Origin: Alphaproteobacteria bacterium
Lineage (GTDB): Bacteria; Pseudomonadota; Alphaproteobacteria; UBA6615
DNA: 64,000 bases
Direction of reading: 5' to 3'
Assembly (NCBI GenBank): GCA_021774575.1
Contig: JAJFIX010000014.1
Span: 24,779-88,778 of the forward strand
Positions 1 to 8,185 of the stretch are shown here, in pieces. The position numbers were made by a program, and so were the translations under genes. The notes beneath the pieces were generated by a model. The model did not search any database and was not told the DNA's origin. It saw nothing but the letters and a program-made list of their open reading frames with translations. The number at the start of each line of letters is the position of its first letter. Positions within the stretch are counted from its first letter, which is position 1.

Positions 1-194
1 TGGCGTCGATGGTCGGTCTTCTGACCCCGCCGGTCGGGGTCGTTCTCTATGCGGTATCGAGTATTAGCGGGGTCAGTATCGGCCGGTTGTCGCGTGAAGT
101 ATTGCCCTATCTCGCGGGCATACTCATCGTCTTGGTAGCGGTGACATTTTATTCGCCCCTGTCGCTGTGGCTGGTAGAGGTGGTGAGGAATTGA
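1..194 (+). CDS. TRAP transporter large permease (DctM), C-terminal fragment
   Basis: The open frame enters from the left edge and encodes the last 64 or so residues of a very hydrophobic protein. The stretch LLTPPVGVVLY followed by a final membrane helix is typical of the C-terminus of DctM-type large subunits of TRAP transporters, which use a sodium gradient to import organic and sugar acids. The stop codon overlaps the start of the next gene (TGATG), so the two subunits are probably translationally coupled. The gene order here (large then small subunit) is the reverse of the common one. The matching periplasmic binding protein is not in the window and may lie upstream. Confidence 0.85.
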   Translation, partial: ASMVGLLTPPVGVVLYAVSSISGVSIGRLSREVLPYLAGILIVLVAVTFYSPLSLWLVEVVRN

Positions 195-781
195 TGCGCC
201 AGCTTGAAGAATATTTTGCGCTTGCGATGAAGGTTTTTGCCGGCCTTTGTTTTGTTTTCATTGTCGCGCTGGTGGTTATCAATGTCGTCGCACGAGGAGC
301 GGCAAACCTGCCCGACGGTTTTTTTGCCGGTCCGGACTGGCTGGTACCTATTCTGCATAGCGTGGCGGATTTTTTATTTGGCCTATCGGCCTCCTGGTTC
401 GAGGAGATTACCCAGCTTTTGACCGGGTGGATGGTATTTATTGGCGCGGCGGCACTGTGGCGTGAGAAGAAGCATTTTCGAGCCGAGATCATCGATACGC
501 TGCTCTCACGGCGTGCCACGCGTTACATCGTCCTCGGCACTACGATTTTCTCGCTTATTTTCCTGCTGGTCCTGACATATTACGGCTGGGTGCTGGTTGA
601 ACGAACCACGACAACTTCGTCGATTTTGCAGTGGCCTCGGGAATGGTGGCTGGTGAGCGTACCGGTAGGGGCGGCGATCATGGCGCTCTATAGCTTGTGG
701 GACTTGGCCGCCGGGCTGGCGGGCATTGTCACTGGACGCGACCTCGAACGGCAAGCCGGCCAAAAGGGAGAGGCGCCGTGA
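194..781 (+). CDS. TRAP transporter small permease (DctQ family)
   Basis: This encodes a protein of about 195 residues with four predicted membrane helices (roughly residues 10-30, 70-90, 115-140 and 155-180), the topology of DctQ small subunits. A conserved-looking segment WFEEITQLLTGWMVFIGAA sits in the second helix. I chose the ATG at 194 because it overlaps the stop of the large subunit; an in-frame ATG at 167 would lie inside dctM. The stop overlaps the GTG start of the KDPG aldolase (GTGA), so transport and catabolism form one transcript. The substrate is probably a hexuronate or other sugar acid, inferred from the next two genes. Confidence 0.85.
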   Translation: MRQLEEYFALAMKVFAGLCFVFIVALVVINVVARGAANLPDGFFAGPDWLVPILHSVADFLFGLSASWFEEITQLLTGWMVFIGAAALWREKKHFRAEIIDTLLSRRATRYIVLGTTIFSLIFLLVLTYYGWVLVERTTTTSSILQWPREWWLVSVPVGAAIMALYSLWDLAAGLAGIVTGRDLERQAGQKGEAP

Positions 782-1428
782 CCGGCGTTATAGACCGCTT
801 TGCGCAGTGCTGCCTTGTCCCGGTGGTAAAGATCAATGATGCGGAGGACGCGGTTGCGTTGGCCGACGCGCTGACCGAGGGCGGCTTACCGGTGGCTGAG
901 ATAACCTTTCGCACCGACGCGGCAACCGCTGCAATCAGCGCTATTTCGGCGGCTCGACCGGATATGCTGATCGGCGCGGGTACGGTTTCAACGGTGGAAA
1001 ATGCCAAGCGTGCTCTTGATGCGGGGGCGAAATTTCTGGTCGCCCCAGGCCTTAACCCGGCGGTTGTTGAATTCGCCCAGGCAAATAATCTGCCGATGCT
1101 GCCAGGTGTATGCACCCCAACAGATGTCGAAACGGCGTTGTCTCTTGGGCTGGAGGCGGTAAAGTTTTTCCCGGCCGAGGCATACGGTGGGCTAGCGACA
1201 CTGAAAGCATTGAGTGGGCCCTACAACATGATGCGCTGGGTGCCGACCGGTGGCATAAGTGCCGCCAATTTAGCTGACTATTTGTCATTTGCGCCGGTCC
1301 TGGCCTGTGGCGGGAGCTGGATGGTTACGAGCAAACTTATTGCCGACCAAAACTTTGCCGCCATCGCTTCGCTCACCCGTGACGCCGTTGAAATCGTGCG
1401 AACCGCAAGAACCAAATGGGAGGGCTAA
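778..1428 (+). CDS. eda: 2-dehydro-3-deoxy-6-phosphogluconate aldolase (KDPG aldolase)
   Basis: Cleaves 2-keto-3-deoxy-6-phosphogluconate to pyruvate and glyceraldehyde 3-phosphate, the last step of the Entner-Doudoroff and hexuronate routes. The 216-residue length is normal for the family. The class I aldolase motifs are visible: Glu41 and Arg45 in EITFRT, the GAGTV loop near residue 67, and the Schiff-base Lys129 in VKFFPAE. The start is a GTG that overlaps the preceding stop, giving the product VTGVIDRF; an ATG further upstream lies within the permease gene. The kinase that makes its substrate follows one base after the stop. Confidence 0.93.
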   Translation: MTGVIDRFAQCCLVPVVKINDAEDAVALADALTEGGLPVAEITFRTDAATAAISAISAARPDMLIGAGTVSTVENAKRALDAGAKFLVAPGLNPAVVEFAQANNLPMLPGVCTPTDVETALSLGLEAVKFFPAEAYGGLATLKALSGPYNMMRWVPTGGISAANLADYLSFAPVLACGGSWMVTSKLIADQNFAAIASLTRDAVEIVRTARTKWEG

Positions 1429-1429
1429 T

Positions 1430-2461
1430 ATGGTCGCGCGTATTGTGACATTCGGTGAAATCATGCTGCGCCTGAAATCTCCAGGCCACGAGCGTCTGTT
1501 CCAATCCACGTCTTTGGAGACGAGTTTTGGTGGCGGCGAGGCCAATGTGGCAATTTCCCTGGCAAATTTTGGTTGCGATACGGCATTTGTTACGGCTCTT
1601 CCCGACAATGACATTGGGAGCGCTTGTCTTGGCGAGTTGCGGCGTTTTGGTGTCGACACGAAATTTATCCGACGGTCGGGCGATCGCTTAGGGATTTACT
1701 TTTTGGAGACTGGCGCCAATCAGCGACCGTCGAAGGTGGTTTATGACCGCGCCCATTCGGCAATAGCGCAAGCCGCCCCTGGTGATTTTGATTGGGACAT
1801 GGTTTTTGCCGGCGCAGATTGGTTTCATGTCACCGGCATTACCCCGGCGATCAGCCGAAGTGCTGCGGAATTATCTCTTGAAGCAGTAAAGGCGGCGCGG
1901 GAAAGAGGCGTCAAAATATCCTGCGACTTCAACTTTCGGGGCAAGCTCTGGCGGTGGGGCAAGACGGCGCCGGAGGTGATGACCGAACTTGTCGCCCTTG
2001 TCGATGTCGGCATCGCTAACGAGGAGGATTGTCAAAAATCCCTTGGCGTGACGGCAGATGTAGATGTCTCGGTTGGTAATTTGGAAACGGCGAAATACGA
2101 AGCCTTGTCGGCGCGCATGATGGAAGTTTTCCCCAATCTCGAAACGATGGCGATCACTTTGCGCGAAAGCCATAGCGCCGACCGCAACGGATGGTCGGCC
2201 TGTTTGCGCGATGCCAGCGGATTTTACCTCAGTCGAAACTACCAGATTACCGATATTGTTGACCGGGTGGGTGGGGGCGATTCATTTGCCGCCGGGCTGA
2301 TTTATGGATTGTTGATGCGCGATGGCCCGCAAGCAGCCCTTGAATATGCGGTGGCGGCGAGCTGCCTCAAACATTCTATTTCCGGTGATCTGAATTTAAT
2401 CGGCGTTGCCGATGTCGAGGCCTTGCTCGGTGGCGATGGATCTGGCCGAGTACAGCGTTAG
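1430..2461 (+). CDS. kdgK: 2-dehydro-3-deoxygluconokinase (KDG kinase), PfkB family
   Basis: Phosphorylates 2-keto-3-deoxygluconate with ATP to give KDPG, the substrate of the aldolase just upstream. The 343-residue protein has the PfkB/ribokinase features: [16 protein letters not shown] near residue 25-40 (sugar binding) and [12 protein letters not shown] around residue 278-288, with the catalytic Asp in the GGGD anion-hole motif. The ATG at 1430 lies one base after the aldolase stop. Together with the TRAP subunits this forms a sugar-acid uptake and degradation operon. It is the last gene on this strand before the converging regulator; I see no convincing terminator hairpin in the 49-base gap. 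Confidence 0.92.
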   Translation: MVARIVTFGEIMLRLKSPGHERLFQSTSLETSFGGGEANVAISLANFGCDTAFVTALPDNDIGSACLGELRRFGVDTKFIRRSGDRLGIYFLETGANQRPSKVVYDRAHSAIAQAAPGDFDWDMVFAGADWFHVTGITPAISRSAAELSLEAVKAARERGVKISCDFNFRGKLWRWGKTAPEVMTELVALVDVGIANEEDCQKSLGVTADVDVSVGNLETAKYEALSARMMEVFPNLETMAITLRESHSADRNGWSACLRDASGFYLSRNYQITDIVDRVGGGDSFAAGLIYGLLMRDGPQAALEYAVAASCLKHSISGDLNLIGVADVEALLGGDGSGRVQR

Positions 2462-2510
2462 GCGAAAAAAAGTCTCGCTTCTCGCGCGCCGGTCAAAAAC
2501 TTTCGAGCAA

Positions 2511-3254
2511 TCAGTCCCCGGTTTTTTCTTTCATTTGTTGGCGAAAACGCTCGCGGCCGTTTGCTAGGTGCAAACGCGTTGCTTGCCGTGCAGATTCAGA
2601 ATCGCCATTTATAATGGCGGCTTCGATATCCCGGTGCTCGGTCTGCACTCTGGTCAAATAATCATGCATGGCGTCGGCGTCTAGAACTGCCGAATTGAGA
2701 TAACGGGGCGGAATTACAATGCGTCCCAGATATTTCAAGAAATCAACGAAGTACGGGTTTTTGGTTGCCGCCGCAATCGCGCAGTGAAATTCGAAATCCG
2801 CCTCAATTCCTTCTTCGCCGATATCGATCGATTTCTGAACGGCTTCCAGGGCTTCGGCAATGACTGCAATATCTTGTTTAGTGCGTCGCTCGGCAGCGAC
2901 TGCTGCGGCCTCAAGTTCGATAGTCATCCGCAATTCCATGATGAGCATCACATCCTCGGCGGAATTCATCATTTCCGTATCAATTTTGAACGGTCGATTA
3001 TCGAGATTGGAGGCGACAAAAACGCCCCGCCCTTGCCGAGTTCTCACCAGGCCGTCTGAACGCAGGGCGGCAATAGCTTCTCTGACGACCGTTCTGCTGA
3101 CGCCAAAGGCCTCTGCCATTTCTTGCTCGGTCGGCAATTGGTCGCCGAGTTGCAGTTCGCCATCAAAAATTTGCTCGCGAATTCGCGAAATAAGAATATC
3201 CGCCAGGTTTTTTGAGGGGGCTATGCGCGTGTTGCCGGTCATTTTGGATGGCAT
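2511..3254 (-). CDS. GntR-family transcriptional regulator (FadR/FCD type)
   Basis: The N-terminal winged helix-turn-helix (LPTEQEMAEAFGVSRTVVRE followed by a GRGVFV wing) and an all-helical C-terminal FCD domain, with histidines in FHCAIA and TEHRDIE that probably bind metal, identify a FadR-subfamily repressor. Such proteins normally sense the organic or sugar acid handled by neighbouring genes, here the converging TRAP-KDPG operon. Two starts are possible: 3284, without a visible ribosome site, and 3254, preceded by AGGA about eight bases upstream, which I prefer. A palindrome 117 bases upstream of this start (87 upstream of the alternative) is a candidate operator. Confidence 0.88.
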   Translation of the reverse strand: MPSKMTGNTRIAPSKNLADILISRIREQIFDGELQLGDQLPTEQEMAEAFGVSRTVVREAIAALRSDGLVRTRQGRGVFVASNLDNRPFKIDTEMMNSAEDVMLIMELRMTIELEAAAVAAERRTKQDIAVIAEALEAVQKSIDIGEEGIEADFEFHCAIAAATKNPYFVDFLKYLGRIVIPPRYLNSAVLDADAMHDYLTRVQTEHRDIEAAIINGDSESARQATRLHLANGRERFRQQMKEKTGD

Positions 3255-3370
3255 TATTCGATCCTGCTGTTCAATTACCGCCATTTAGGGGCGAGAGCAG
3301 CCCAACAAATCCGGGCACAATGCTGTTTGCGTCGCGATTACTCATTGTCGTGACGAATGTGAAAATTGAC

Positions 3371-3384
3371 TGGAACATGTACCA
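3371..3384. promoter_or_regulatory. Candidate GntR/FadR operator palindrome
   Basis: The 14-base sequence TGGAACATGTACCA is a near-perfect palindrome, with only one symmetric pair mismatched. Its TGG..ACC-type arms resemble FadR-subfamily operators. It lies upstream of the GntR gene, between it and the FG-GAP protein gene, so autoregulation is plausible. The assignment rests on symmetry and position only. Confidence 0.4.
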
Positions 3385-3484
3385 GTTTATATCGAGCATT
3401 CAATCGTGAGTCGGCCCTAATTACCCTGAAGTCAGGTTATCCTACAACTGGCCAAGTTGCTATAGGCTTTGAGAATTTGGGCAC

Positions 3485-5119
3485 CTAGCGCGACGGTGTA
3501 GGTTGGGTCTCCCCTTCGACGACATTGATCAGCTGGTTGGCGCTGATGTCGGTCAAAGTCGTAACCGTTCCCGAAGGCCAAAAAATACGTACGCTGCGTG
3601 CTTGTTCGGCGGCTCCCAAACCAAAGAATGCCAGCTGTTCACCGTCGGATGCATAGCCTTGGCCCGATTGTATCGTGGTAATTTGGGTCTTGTCGCCGAC
3701 CGAGAGTTCGATCAATGCGCCAACACCATTGATATTGCTCGTGGTGCCGGTCAGCTTAATTTTGAGGTAATTGCCGTTTGTACCGTCATTGCGAAAAAGG
3801 GCACTTGCATGGGTTCGCGAATTGGCGACAAACCAGTCTAGGTCGCCGTCATTATCATAATCGGCCCAGGCCGAGCCATAGGCGGAGCCGGCATTTGCAA
3901 CGCCACTGGCATCGGTAATGTCGTGGAGAGCGCAGAGGCCGTTATCGCATCGGTTTTCATATAGCACATTGGGCTCGCCATCGCTCAGCATGCCGCCGGC
4001 CGAAACCGCCAGATCGAGATCACCGTCATTATCGAAATCAATAAAATTTGGACCCCATTCGACGGTCCGGCGATCTAAAACTCCAACCGAAGTCGCGGCA
4101 TTCGAAAAGGTTCCATCGCAATTATTCAAGTAGAGGGCGCTTGGTCCGTGTTCGGCGTCATCTTCTTGGGTATTATTGGTTGAGAAGAGATCGAGGCAAC
4201 CATCGGCATTCAAATCGCCGACGGCAATGCCCATGCCATGTTCGGGACCAACGATGCCGGCTGTTCGTGTGACATTGGTGAATCCTGCGCCGCCATCGTT
4301 TCGATAAAGCCGGTCATTGTCAAAATCCACCGCGACATAAAGATCTTGGTCGCCATCCCTGTCGTAATCGATCCAAACACCCATAAAACTTTGGCCAAAT
4401 TGCTTGCCCGCGACCCCGAGAGCGAAGGCCATGTTGGTGAAGGTGCTGTCGCCGTTATTTCGAAAAAGTCTGTCGGAAGTCGTCGGCACAACCTCGGTCG
4501 CGACCCGGTTTGCAACATAGAGGTCAAGATCGCCGTCATTATCGTAATCGGCCCAGGAGGCGCCGGTGCTCGACGCCACATCATTGACACCGGCGGCCGC
4601 TGCGATATCGGTAAAGGTTCCGTCGCCATTATTGCGGTAGAGGGCGTTGGGGCTTCCTCCATTTCTAGCTTCTTGGGCCGACCGGCCGCTGCCCGCAGCA
4701 ACATAAACGTCTAAGTCGCCGTCATTGTCGAAATCGGCCCAGGCGGCCCCCCAGCCGTTGTTTGGCCCTGACAAGCCTGCCGCGGCGGTTCGGTTCACAA
4801 ATGTTCCGCTGCCATCGCATCGGTTACGCAATAGGCCAACCCCGCCGGGGCCGGTGAGCAAAAGATCGACGCATCCATCGCCGTCATAGTCGCCCCAGGC
4901 CGCACCGCGCACACCAAGTGCATCGACGCCAGCCTCAAGCCCCACATTAGTGAAGTCGGCTAGCGCAGGGTTGGCGGCCCATCCCACAGTAATTCCCACA
5001 GTAAATCCCACAGTAATAGTGGGGAATATTAGCAGCGCGAACAGATGCCGATACGCCCTAACGCAAAGCGACGACCGGTTCAAATAAGTGGTTGCAAAAT
5101 TCTTGTACTGTTGTTGCAT
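3485..5119 (-). CDS. Secreted FG-GAP/VCBS repeat protein with C-terminal ASPIC/UnbV domain
   Basis: A 544-residue exported protein. Residues 1-54 form a signal peptide ending near NPALA. It is followed by about six to seven repeats of the form AWADYDNDGDLDLYVA with calcium-binding DxDxDG loops, which predict a seven-bladed beta-propeller. Residues 455-535 match the ASPIC/UnbV module (SGQGYASDGEQLAFFGLG...VRIFWPSG), as in animal CRTAC1. The ATG at 5119 follows a GGGGGA ribosome site. Function is unknown; such proteins are extracellular and may bind ligands or surfaces. The signal-peptide helix carries a 12-base tandem triplication. It appears monocistronic, or loosely linked to the DctP-like gene 41 bases upstream. 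Confidence 0.88.
   Translation of the reverse strand: MQQQYKNFATTYLNRSSLCVRAYRHLFALLIFPTITVGFTVGITVGWAANPALADFTNVGLEAGVDALGVRGAAWGDYDGDGCVDLLLTGPGGVGLLRNRCDGSGTFVNRTAAAGLSGPNNGWGAAWADFDNDGDLDVYVAAGSGRSAQEARNGGSPNALYRNNGDGTFTDIAAAAGVNDVASSTGASWADYDNDGDLDLYVANRVATEVVPTTSDRLFRNNGDSTFTNMAFALGVAGKQFGQSFMGVWIDYDRDGDQDLYVAVDFDNDRLYRNDGGAGFTNVTRTAGIVGPEHGMGIAVGDLNADGCLDLFSTNNTQEDDAEHGPSALYLNNCDGTFSNAATSVGVLDRRTVEWGPNFIDFDNDGDLDLAVSAGGMLSDGEPNVLYENRCDNGLCALHDITDASGVANAGSAYGSAWADYDNDGDLDWFVANSRTHASALFRNDGTNGNYLKIKLTGTTSNINGVGALIELSVGDKTQITTIQSGQGYASDGEQLAFFGLGAAEQARSVRIFWPSGTVTTLTDISANQLINVVEGETQPTPSR
4982..5017. repeat. 12-base tandem repeat, three copies, inside a signal-peptide coding region
   Basis: Three consecutive copies of TCCCACAGTAAT, the middle one with a single change (last base A). 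On the coding (minus) strand they produce the peptide TVGFTVGITVG in the hydrophobic core of the signal peptide. The copies keep the reading frame, so gain or loss of a copy would lengthen or shorten the core by four residues. Confidence 0.9.
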
Positions 5120-5160
5120 TTTTCCCCCAAATTATACGTTCCATCCGTGAACGACGCTGT

Positions 5161-6081
5161 TTATTCAGCCAGCAATTCAACCAAGTCTTGGCCCAAAATC
5201 TGCGACTGATTTGCGATAATATCTTGCACCGCCTCGGCAAATTTAGCCCGTTCTTTCGCGGTGAGTTCAACCACCTCATTCTCTTTCGGGCTCAGTTTGG
5301 CCAGTACCTGCACATCTTCTTCCATGGCAAACCGGCGTTGGGCACTGGTCGCCTGGTTGACCGCATTTTGCACGGCCTCTTTTATTTCGTTCGGCCATGA
5401 CGCGAAAATTTCTGCATTGCACAATACGGCGACGGACCCCAGAAAATGGCCGCTTAGGGTGATATATCGGTGGTGCTTACGGAGCTCGAAATTGTAGATA
5501 TTGGTCAAAGAATTATCCTGCGCATCGATCTCACCGCTGGCCACGGCTTTTATGAGATCGCGCACATCGAGATAAATAGGGTCAAACCCCATTTGACGAA
5601 ATACCGACTGATGCAATTTGCTATCGCCGGTGCGCATTTTCAACCCGCGGCAGTCTTCGGGGCTTCGAATGGGCCGGATCCGATTTGAAATATGTCGAAA
5701 TCCGTTGTCCCAGAAGCCGAGCACCCGATAGCCCGACCGGGCCTCCATATGTTTTTTCAACCGCGCGCCGAGGGCGCCATCAAGACAGCGATAGGCGGTG
5801 TCCCGGTCGCTGACGACAAAGGGCAGATCGAGCACCGCCAGTTCGGGAAACCGTTCCGCCATGTAGCTGGTGGCAAAATATCCCATATCCCGCTCACCGC
5901 TTTCGACCAATGAGAGCACGTCGAGGGATTTGCGGCCGCTATCCATCACATTTTTTTCGAGCTGGAAGGTGACTGCGTCTCCGAGACGATCTGCCAGGCT
6001 TGCGGCAAAGACCTTGGCGGCCTTTGTGTGCACGGATTGTTCGGGCTGATAGCCCACGAGGTGAATATTAATTGGTGCCAT
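5161..6081 (-). CDS. DctP-family TRAP solute-binding protein lacking a signal peptide
   Basis: The 306-residue product resembles DctP-type binding proteins along its length: SVHTKAAKVFAASL near the N-terminus, the hinge region DNGFRHISNRIRPIRSPEDCRGLKMRTGDS around residues 125-155 with the conserved arginine that clamps substrate carboxylates, and DAQDNSLTNIYNF near 190. Unusually there is no signal peptide. The protein begins MAPINIHLVGYQP, directly at the first domain strand, and an in-frame stop two codons upstream of the ATG rules out an N-terminal extension. No TRAP membrane subunits adjoin it. It may be a cytoplasmic ligand-binding protein or may have lost its export signal. Confidence 0.82.
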   Translation of the reverse strand: MAPINIHLVGYQPEQSVHTKAAKVFAASLADRLGDAVTFQLEKNVMDSGRKSLDVLSLVESGERDMGYFATSYMAERFPELAVLDLPFVVSDRDTAYRCLDGALGARLKKHMEARSGYRVLGFWDNGFRHISNRIRPIRSPEDCRGLKMRTGDSKLHQSVFRQMGFDPIYLDVRDLIKAVASGEIDAQDNSLTNIYNFELRKHHRYITLSGHFLGSVAVLCNAEIFASWPNEIKEAVQNAVNQATSAQRRFAMEEDVQVLAKLSPKENEVVELTAKERAKFAEAVQDIIANQSQILGQDLVELLAE

Positions 6082-6315
6082 TGTTCAGATATCGCCGGTT
6101 TCCTGGGGTTGGGGAGCGTCGTGCCCCGACTATAGCAATTTGTCCACCTAAATACTGGGATAACTGCCTGGTATTTTTTCGTCGTGACGACACAGTTTAA
6201 ATCTTTGGTAACCAAGTTGAGCATAGGGTGTATGCGCGGGATGCGTGCCGGTTCGAAGGGCAAGTTGTCCCGTTTCGCCTTATCCGCGAGCCGCCCAACA
6301 AGCCGGATCCATCTA

Positions 6316-7761
6316 ATGCGCATCAGTGAACTTCTCGTCGCCAAGAAACTCATTTCCACCGAGGCCGTTGAGCAAGCGATTGCCCGGCAAAAACTGGAAG
6401 GCGGGCCCCTCGCCGATAGCCTGCTTGCCCTTGATCTTATTTCGATGTTCGACCTTGATGCGGCCCTGCGCGAAGCGCCGTCATCCCCGGCCTCGATTGC
6501 CGAAACCGGGCTTTCGGACACTTCGTTGCTGCGCTTGTTGGTCAAAACCATCTATTCCCTGCGTCTCGAAAGCGTTGCCGAGTTACGCGATACGCTGAAA
6601 TTGTCGGCGCCGGTGATCAATACCCTGCTCAAGGAGGCCTCTAATCAAAAATTGCTTGAGCAATATATGTCGGGAACATCGACGGTCTCGACCGAGCCGC
6701 TCTATCGACTGACCCATATCGGCAAGGATTTTGCCGATGAGGCAATGGAGCAGAACCGCTATGTTGGCTCGGCTCCGGTGCCCCTTGACGCCTATCAGAA
6801 GCAAGTTTTTAATCAGGCCATTGGCAAAGAATTTGTGACACCTGAAAAGGTGGATGATGCCTTCTCCAACCTGGTTATTTCAGAGAAATTTTTGCGGCGT
6901 CTCGGACCCGCGTTGAATTCGGGCCGATCAATGCTGCTCTATGGACCACCGGGAAATGGTAAATCGACGGTCGCGGAGAAAATCGGCGAGATTTATGAGA
7001 GCGTCATCTTTGTCCCATATGCGATCGAGGTCGGCGGCGAGATCATTACGGTTTTTGATCCCAGTATTCATATTAGCATTGATATGGAGGCACCGCGGTC
7101 GGGCCTCACCGATGTGCGACGTGAGGAAATCGATCGCCGATGGGTACCTTGTCGGCGACCATTGGTTATCACCGGTGGTGAGTTGACCTTGGAAATGCTC
7201 GATTTGCGCTTTAACGAAATTGCCAAATTTTATGAAGCGCCGATGCATATGAAGGCGCAGGGTGGTGTCTTTATCGTCGATGATTTTGGTCGCCAGCTGG
7301 TCCGGCCCGAAGAGCTGCTCAATCGATGGATTATTCCCCTCGAACGTCGGGTTGATTTTTTGAAACTACATACAGGAAAGCAGTTTGAAATTCCTTTCGA
7401 TCAGCTGACGATTTTTTCGACCAATCTGCAGCCCGATGATTTGATGGATCCGGCATTTCTGCGGCGAATTCCATATAAAATTGAGATGAACGGCCCGTCT
7501 GAAGCCGAGTTCTCAGAGATCCTCACCCTGGTGAGCAAGGCCAAGGGGGTGCCCGTGGATACAGACAAAGTGGCGGCGGTCATCAATACGCTAAAAGGCG
7601 CCAATGGGTTTCAGGAGCTTGCCTGCTATCAAGCGAATTTCATCGTCGATCAAGTTTTGTCTTCGTGCCGCTATGAGCGTTCGGAGCCGAATTTCGACCC
7701 GGCAATCGTTGCCAATGCCGTTGCCAATATTTTTGCAAAATCGGCAATCGCGAGCGAATAA
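6316..7761 (+). CDS. AAA-family ATPase with GspE/PilB-like N-terminal domain
   Basis: Residues 1-50 (MRISELLVAKKLISTEAVEQAI...) look like the N-terminal module of type II secretion and type IV pilus ATPases. A winged-helix-like segment follows at about 75-135, then an AAA core with Walker A GPPGNGKS near residue 210 and Walker B VFIVDDFG near residue 320, and a sensor-like STNLQP. Conserved blocks NRWIIPLERRVDF and DPAFLRRIPYKI follow the Walker B strand. I selected the ATG at 6316 because the domain starts there; the frame is open back to 6184 but that part reads as non-coding. The response regulator 49 bases downstream suggests a shared signalling role. The client process is not identifiable from the sequence. 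Confidence 0.8.
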   Translation: MRISELLVAKKLISTEAVEQAIARQKLEGGPLADSLLALDLISMFDLDAALREAPSSPASIAETGLSDTSLLRLLVKTIYSLRLESVAELRDTLKLSAPVINTLLKEASNQKLLEQYMSGTSTVSTEPLYRLTHIGKDFADEAMEQNRYVGSAPVPLDAYQKQVFNQAIGKEFVTPEKVDDAFSNLVISEKFLRRLGPALNSGRSMLLYGPPGNGKSTVAEKIGEIYESVIFVPYAIEVGGEIITVFDPSIHISIDMEAPRSGLTDVRREEIDRRWVPCRRPLVITGGELTLEMLDLRFNEIAKFYEAPMHMKAQGGVFIVDDFGRQLVRPEELLNRWIIPLERRVDFLKLHTGKQFEIPFDQLTIFSTNLQPDDLMDPAFLRRIPYKIEMNGPSEAEFSEILTLVSKAKGVPVDTDKVAAVINTLKGANGFQELACYQANFIVDQVLSSCRYERSEPNFDPAIVANAVANIFAKSAIASE

Positions 7762-7768
7762 ACAATAT

Positions 7769-7790
7769 TGCTAAATGGATAGTTTTAGCA
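7769..7790. other. Short inverted repeat between the ATPase and response-regulator genes
   Basis: Arms of seven bases (TGCTAAA / TTTAGCA) separated by eight bases lie in the 49-base gap. The hairpin is weak and AT-rich without a T-tract, so it may be a protein-binding site or a mild attenuator rather than a terminator. Confidence 0.35.
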
Positions 7791-7810
7791 CGTAACAGAG
7801 GAACTGGGAG

Positions 7811-8185
7811 ATGATGGCGAGCGAACTACTGATCTATGATGATAACCCAGACATTGTCGACTATATCGGCCGGGTCGCGGAAGCAAATGACTTCACGGTA
7901 CGCGGAACCAGCTCCGATGATGATTTTTGGACGGCTTTTGAGAAATTGGACGGCGGCGCCATCGTCCTCGATCTGGAATTGCTGACGACCAACGGCATTT
8001 CGGTCCTGAAAGACCTCGCTGCACGGCGCTGCGCCGCGCCGATATTGTTGATCAGTGGCTATCACGAAGATGTTTTGAAAAGCGCTGAGCGGTTGGGGGC
8101 AAAGGATGGGCTCGATATGCGCGGTTTTTTGCACAAGCCCTTCGGTGTCGAAATTCTGTCGGTTCAGCTGGAGAATTTGCGTTAG
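7811..8185 (+). CDS. Single-domain response regulator (CheY-like receiver)
   Basis: A 124-residue stand-alone receiver domain with no output domain. The acidic pair Asp10/Asp11, phospho-acceptor Asp54 (IVLDLELLTTNG), the hydroxyl residue Ser82 (LLISGY) and Lys109 (LHKPFG) are all present, so it should be phosphorylatable. GGGAG precedes two adjacent ATG codons (7811 and 7814); either may be used. No histidine kinase is nearby. The ATPase upstream, likely in the same transcript, is a possible partner. The stop overlaps that of the converging peptidase gene by four bases (TTAG). Confidence 0.9.
   Translation: MMASELLIYDDNPDIVDYIGRVAEANDFTVRGTSSDDDFWTAFEKLDGGAIVLDLELLTTNGISVLKDLAARRCAAPILLISGYHEDVLKSAERLGAKDGLDMRGFLHKPFGVEILSVQLENLR

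Noticed and set aside
6232..6280. A tRNA-like GGTTCGA stretch near 6254
   Set aside because: The surrounding bases do not form acceptor, D or anticodon stems, and the segment lies in the leader of the ATPase gene.
5946..6551. Minus-strand frame of 201 codons spanning the DctP-like start and the ATPase N-terminus
   Set aside because: Low-complexity, Ser/Arg-rich peptide overlapping two real genes; it could not serve as an N-terminal extension of the DctP-like protein because the frame differs.
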